DNA of 64,000 nt. Source: Mediterranea massiliensis (GTDB lineage Bacteria; Bacteroidota; Bacteroidia; Bacteroidales; Bacteroidaceae). The DNA lies in assembly GCF_900128475.1 (NCBI RefSeq), contig NZ_LT635835.1, forward strand, positions 184,899 through 248,898. Reading direction: 5' to 3'. Shown piece after piece: positions 60,306 to 64,000 of this stretch; the first letter of the stretch is position 1; each line of letters begins with the position of its first letter. The position numbers and the translations under genes were made by a program. The notes under the pieces were generated by a model. It had not been told where the DNA came from. It saw only the letters and a list, made by a program, of their open reading frames with translations, and ran no database searches.

Positions 60306-61799
60306 ATGGCAGTAGAACTGAAAGATCTGACCAAACGCAGCGAAAACTATTCGCAGTGGTACAACGAACTGGTGGTCAAGGCCGACCTGGCAGAACAGTC
60401 GGCAGTGCGCGGATGTATGGTAATCAAGCCCTACGGATACGCAATCTGGGAGAAAATGCAGCGTCAACTGGACAACATGTTCAAGGAAACGGGACACGTG
60501 AACGCCTACTTCCCGCTGCTGATTCCGAAATCGTTCCTGAGCCGAGAAGCCGAACACGTGGAGGGATTCGCCAAGGAATGTGCGGTGGTGACACACTACC
60601 GACTGAAGAACGATCCCAATGGCGGCGGCGTGGTAGTGGACCCCGCAGCCAAGCTGGAGGAAGAACTCATCATTCGTCCGACATCGGAAACCATCATCTG
60701 GAATACGTACAAGAACTGGATCAACTCGTACCGCGACCTGCCCATCCTGTGCAACCAATGGGCCAACGTGTTCCGCTGGGAGATGCGTACGCGCCTCTTC
60801 CTGCGTACGGCTGAATTCCTGTGGCAGGAGGGACACACGGCCCACGCCACAAAAGAGGAGGCCGAAGCCGAAGCGGTGAAGATGCTGAACGTATATGCCG
60901 ACTTTGCGGAGAAGTATATGGCCGTGCCGGTAATCAAGGGTGTGAAATCGGCCAACGAGCGTTTTGCCGGTGCCCTGAACACATATACCATCGAGGCCAT
61001 GATGCAGGACGGAAAGGCACTGCAGAGCGGTACGTCGCACTTCCTGGGACAGAACTTCGCGAAGGCTTTCGACGTGCAGTTTGTGAACAAGGAAAACAAG
61101 CTGGAGTATGTATGGGCTACGTCGTGGGGCGTATCGACCCGACTGATGGGCGCGCTGATCATGACGCACTCCGACGACAACGGCCTGGTACTGCCGCCGC
61201 ACCTGGCACCGATACAGGTAGTTATCGTCCCCATCTACAAGAATGCGGAGATGCTGCAGAAGATTGACCAGAAGGTGGCCGGCATCGTAGACAAGCTGAA
61301 GGCTATGGGCATCTCGGTAAAATATGACAACGCGGACAACAAACGTCCTGGCTTCAAGTTTGCCGACTACGAGGTGAAGGGTGTGCCGGTTCGTCTGGTG
61401 ATGGGCGGACGCGACCTGGAAAACAACACGGTAGAGGTGATGCGCCGCGACACGCTGGAGAAGGAAACACGCTCGTGCGACGGCATCGAGGAATATGTAA
61501 AGAACCTGCTGGAAGAGATACAGCAGAACATCTACCAGAAGGCGCTGAAATACCGCAACAGCCGCATCACGACGGTGGACAGCTACGACGAATTCAAGGA
61601 GAAGATTGAGGAAGGCGGATTTATCCTGGCCCACTGGGACGGAACGACCGAAACCGAGGAGAAGATCAAGGAGGAGACGAAGGCGACCATCCGCTGCATC
61701 CCGTTCGACTCGTTCGTGCCTGGCGACAAGGAGCCGGGCAAGTGTATGGTGACGGGCAAACCGTCGGCCTGCCGCGTGATTTTCGCACGCTCGTATTAA
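60306..61799 (+). CDS. proS: Prolyl-tRNA synthetase (short, archaeal/eukaryote-like type)
   Basis: 497 residues, a cytoplasmic class II synthetase that charges tRNA-Pro. Class II signs are [16 protein letters not shown], motif 2 [20 protein letters not shown], and motif 3 [20 protein letters not shown]-terminal anticodon-binding domain follows ([10 protein letters not shown]...), then the zinc-region-like extension ending in R-V-I-F-A-R-S-Y. It lacks the bacterial editing insertion between motifs 2 and 3, so it is the short ProRS type usual in Bacteroidota. It is a single gene with its own -7 box, and the MITE half follows its stop. Confidence 0.96.
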   Translation: MAVELKDLTKRSENYSQWYNELVVKADLAEQSAVRGCMVIKPYGYAIWEKMQRQLDNMFKETGHVNAYFPLLIPKSFLSREAEHVEGFAKECAVVTHYRLKNDPNGGGVVVDPAAKLEEELIIRPTSETIIWNTYKNWINSYRDLPILCNQWANVFRWEMRTRLFLRTAEFLWQEGHTAHATKEEAEAEAVKMLNVYADFAEKYMAVPVIKGVKSANERFAGALNTYTIEAMMQDGKALQSGTSHFLGQNFAKAFDVQFVNKENKLEYVWATSWGVSTRLMGALIMTHSDDNGLVLPPHLAPIQVVIVPIYKNAEMLQKIDQKVAGIVDKLKAMGISVKYDNADNKRPGFKFADYEVKGVPVRLVMGGRDLENNTVEVMRRDTLEKETRSCDGIEEYVKNLLEEIQQNIYQKALKYRNSRITTVDSYDEFKEKIEEGGFILAHWDGTTETEEKIKEETKATIRCIPFDSFVPGDKEPGKCMVTGKPSACRVIFARSY

Positions 61800-61810
61800 G
61801 GAGTGACGAG

Positions 61811-61932
61811 CTACGAGTGAAGGGCTACGAGTGAAGGATCTTGAAAGCAACTGTTTGTTGTGTTTTGAGATCCTTCATTTCGTTTAGGATGGCATAGTGT
61901 CTTGATTATCCTTTTCTATTTTGACACGCCCT
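61811..61932. repeat. Second copy (right half) of the MITE/REP-like element
   Basis: It starts with two CTACGAGTGAAGG direct repeats (61811-61823, 61825-61837). A palindrome TGAAGGATCT/AGATCCTTCA follows (61832-61841, 61868-61877), whose loop resembles that at 51154-51174. The segment TTGATTATCCTTTTCTATTT and the terminal TTTTGACACGCCCT (61919-61932) match 51209-51239 closely. A left end with the inverted terminal repeat is not found; the proS stop is just upstream. Confidence 0.7.
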
Positions 61933-61967
61933 ATTTTTGTGTCTTATCCCGAGGTGGAAAACGGAAA

Positions 61968-64000
61968 TCAGCGGGTGGAGGTGGTATCGGGCACAGCCGG
62001 CTGAGCGTCCTGCTTGGGACACAGCTGCTTGAGCCGGAATAGTTTCCACTTCTTCCAGAAGAACAGATCGTTCCACTTGTCGAAGTCCTTGCGGAAGATG
62101 ATGCCGATGCCCTGCGTAGTGAGGTTGGTACGGGTATAATAGCGGTCGTTGGTCTCGTTGTAGGCCTTCAGGCGGATGTCGCCGGAGCGGTTGACAAGCC
62201 ATTCGGCCTCGAAGTCGCCCACGAAGTTGGTGTTGGCCAACGGATTGTCGCGATAGCCGAAGTTACCGTTGATGAGCAGGCGGTTGTTGAGCAGCTGGCC
62301 GGAAAGCATGCCTTCGAACTCCATGTCGGTCCAGCCCTTCTCGCCGGTACTGAAATTGGTGCCGACGTTCCAGTTGTTGTTGTCGATGATCTGGGAAAGG
62401 GCATTGTTGAGCTGACCGGACAGGGTGGAGGAGAGCACACTGGACATCATGTCGGAGTTCTGGCCCGTGCCGAAGGTTTCGGAAGGATAGAACTTGCCGA
62501 TACCCAGCAGGTAGAGAATCTGCATGTTCATCTGCTCGTCCGTGGGGATGTAGTTGCGGACAAGGGCTTCCACCTCGTCGCGCTCGTTGGGCAGCTCGAG
62601 GTCGAGCTTGATGTTGGGCGAAGTGAGCTGGCCGGTGAGGTCCATCACACAGTTGACCTTGACATTGGTCTGGTCCACAAAAGTGCTGGCGTTGGGAATG
62701 AGGTCGTTCAGCGAAGCGGAGTTGACGGTATAGTTAGCATGGATGTCGAGAGTAGCGTTGAGCGGCTCGCCGTTGAAGGTGATGGAACTGCCGCTCCTGA
62801 TGACAAAGTCCTTGCGGATGACTTCCTGCAGGCTGAACTTGTAGACTCCCTGGTTGATGGTGTAATTGCCGAACAGCTTGACGTCGCCCTTGTTGTAGAA
62901 CTCGGTACGGATGTTGCCGGAACCACGGCCACTGATATAATCGCCCGCTACAGGATCCATGATGATGCGCATGGTGGCATCGGGAGTGGCGTCGACAATG
63001 AGGTTCAGGCGGATGTCGGTATCGGAGTTACGCAGTTCTTCTTCGGCAGCCATCTCGCGGCGGGCCCGCTCGTAGATGGAAACCAGGACGCTGTCCTGTA
63101 CGGCACGGCGGGGAGTCTTGTCGACAAAGCGGATGAACTGGTTGGACACCGCCGAAGTGACATTGTCCTTGATATATGTAAAGTTGGAGTTGCGACCGGT
63201 GCTCATGGCGACGTTGATGTTGACGCCATCGGCCGCATTGCCGGCGATGCTGGCGGTGCCGGTGCCGTAAACGGTTCCATAGAAGGGGAAATCGGCCGAC
63301 TCGCGGGTGTTGAGCAACAGCATGTTGCTGACATCGAAGTTGAAACGGTAGTTGAGGTCCTTGAAGTGGTTGTAGTGGAGATAGCCGCTCATGGTGCCCT
63401 GGTGGCCCTGGGTGTCGTAGAGGCGGTTGTTGCGGAACGTGAGTCCGTCCGGGGCAATGTAGATGCTGTCGCGGACGGAGAAGGTGGTATTGAGTACATC
63501 GACCTTCATGGACGCGTCGCCGTAGACACGGCCTTCCATGGTGAGGGCCTTGAACTTGCCGTAGAAGTGTACATGACCGGTGGCACGGCCAGAGAACTGA
63601 GGCGTGATGCTCTGCATGTAATAATGGATGAACTGGAGGTTGGTGCTGTCGGCATCGATCTGCAGGTCGAGCGAGCTGGTGGGCTTGATGGGGTAGATGA
63701 AGCCGTGGACACGGGTACGCGCGATGTCGGCCTCACGAATGCGGGCATCGAGGTAAATGCCCTTCACGTCGTGGTGCCATTCACCGTGGATGTCGGCATT
63801 GCCCAGCAGGCCGTCGTTGATGCCCAGGTTGTGGATGAAGAGGTCGGTAGACATGACGGGGGTGCCCAACACCCCACTGGCGTAGGCCGGACCGGTGGCT
63901 TCTCCCTGGAAATTGACGCCCAGATTGGCAATGTCGAATACGTAGCCGATATTGATCTGCTGCAGGTCGAGGCGGACGGTGTCCTGAGGACGGTCGGAAA
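61968..64000 (-). CDS. TamB-like (DUF490) translocation/assembly protein, C-terminal part
   Basis: About 677 residues are seen; the frame is open at the right edge, so the N-terminal part is outside. The sequence is long repetitive beta-strand with the DUF490 C-terminal domain: DPVAGDYISGRGSGNIRTEF, SITFNGEPLNATLDIHANYT, CVMDLTGQLTSPNIKLDLEL, LSSTLSGQLNNALSQIID, and GIGIIFRKDFDKWNDLFFWK near the end. TamB-type proteins span the periplasm and serve outer-membrane biogenesis with TamA or BamA, probably in lipid or protein transport. Bacteroidota members are usually about 1,450 residues, so roughly half is present here. Confidence 0.92.
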   Translation of the reverse strand, partial: SDRPQDTVRLDLQQINIGYVFDIANLGVNFQGEATGPAYASGVLGTPVMSTDLFIHNLGINDGLLGNADIHGEWHHDVKGIYLDARIREADIARTRVHGFIYPIKPTSSLDLQIDADSTNLQFIHYYMQSITPQFSGRATGHVHFYGKFKALTMEGRVYGDASMKVDVLNTTFSVRDSIYIAPDGLTFRNNRLYDTQGHQGTMSGYLHYNHFKDLNYRFNFDVSNMLLLNTRESADFPFYGTVYGTGTASIAGNAADGVNINVAMSTGRNSNFTYIKDNVTSAVSNQFIRFVDKTPRRAVQDSVLVSIYERARREMAAEEELRNSDTDIRLNLIVDATPDATMRIIMDPVAGDYISGRGSGNIRTEFYNKGDVKLFGNYTINQGVYKFSLQEVIRKDFVIRSGSSITFNGEPLNATLDIHANYTVNSASLNDLIPNASTFVDQTNVKVNCVMDLTGQLTSPNIKLDLELPNERDEVEALVRNYIPTDEQMNMQILYLLGIGKFYPSETFGTGQNSDMMSSVLSSTLSGQLNNALSQIIDNNNWNVGTNFSTGEKGWTDMEFEGMLSGQLLNNRLLINGNFGYRDNPLANTNFVGDFEAEWLVNRSGDIRLKAYNETNDRYYTRTNLTTQGIGIIFRKDFDKWNDLFFWKKWKLFRLKQLCPKQDAQPAVPDTTSTR

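Overview
The window looks like chromosomal DNA of a gut-type Bacteroidota (order Bacteroidales). Evidence: repeated Bacteroides-type promoters (TTG, 19-20 nt, TAnnTTTG), a SusD remnant, fimbrillin and FimB/Mfa2-like lipoproteins, a LytTR two-component pair, a short ProRS, a TamB-like protein and many secreted glycosidases. Most of the DNA is visibly GC-rich for this group. The insertion sequences and some domains of the surface-protein genes are clearly AT-richer. Genus and species cannot be fixed from the sequence.

Layout. 1-1.4 kb: the 5' part of a secreted alpha/beta-hydrolase. 1.6-3.1 kb: a PadR regulator with a PspC-domain membrane protein. 3.1-5.3 kb: an S9 peptidase. 5.3-12.5 kb: a four-gene minus-strand operon, comprising an RND pump fused to a TolC-type outer-membrane domain, its adaptor, a LytS-like kinase and a LytTR regulator. 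12.7-14.3 kb: a small helical protein overlapping a membrane-anchored Ser/Thr kinase. 14.3-17.3 kb: a decayed zone with a 22-bp minisatellite, a SusD C-terminal remnant, an intact Ser-type sulfatase and a sulfatase with an internal deletion. 17.3-35.9 kb: a host-glycan set (GH84, GH20, GH125, GH92, GH2, GH31, GH95) with a Dcu-type dicarboxylate carrier in the middle. 35.9-40.4 kb: a minus-strand operon of a WG-repeat lipoprotein, a probable small barrel and an FN3/LRR lipoprotein. 40.7-46.1 kb: fimbrillin, fimbrillin-LRR-M64 peptidase and fimbrillin, divergent from an S41 peptidase (46.3-47.8 kb). 47.8-49.4 kb: a DUF3332 lipoprotein and a WalJ-type metallo-hydrolase. 49.5-49.8 kb: tRNA-Lys and tRNA-Pro. 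49.8-51.2 kb: an IS110-family element that appears to sit inside a palindromic MITE-like repeat. 51.3-58.6 kb: a second surface operon led by an HExxHxxGxxH metalloprotease lipoprotein, followed by three FimB/Mfa2-like lipoproteins. 58.8-60.2 kb: an IS4-family element with a broken transposase. 60.3-61.8 kb: proS. 61.8-61.9 kb: half of a second MITE copy. 62-64 kb: the C-terminal part of a TamB-like protein.

How it fits together. The glycosidases cover most linkages of host N-glycans and of mucin-type caps: sialic acid is not covered, but hexosamine, fucose, alpha-mannose, core beta-mannose and alpha-glucose/xylose are. No SusC is present and only 165 codons of a SusD remain, so importing the products must depend on other loci. 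The two fimbrillin-type operons each combine an adhesin-like fold with a zinc peptidase, which suggests surface proteolysis organised around pilin-like domains.

The most interesting element is the IS110/MITE nest. It gives an IS110 insertion into a REP-like palindrome, a readable inferred target site and a candidate bridge RNA next to the recombinase gene.
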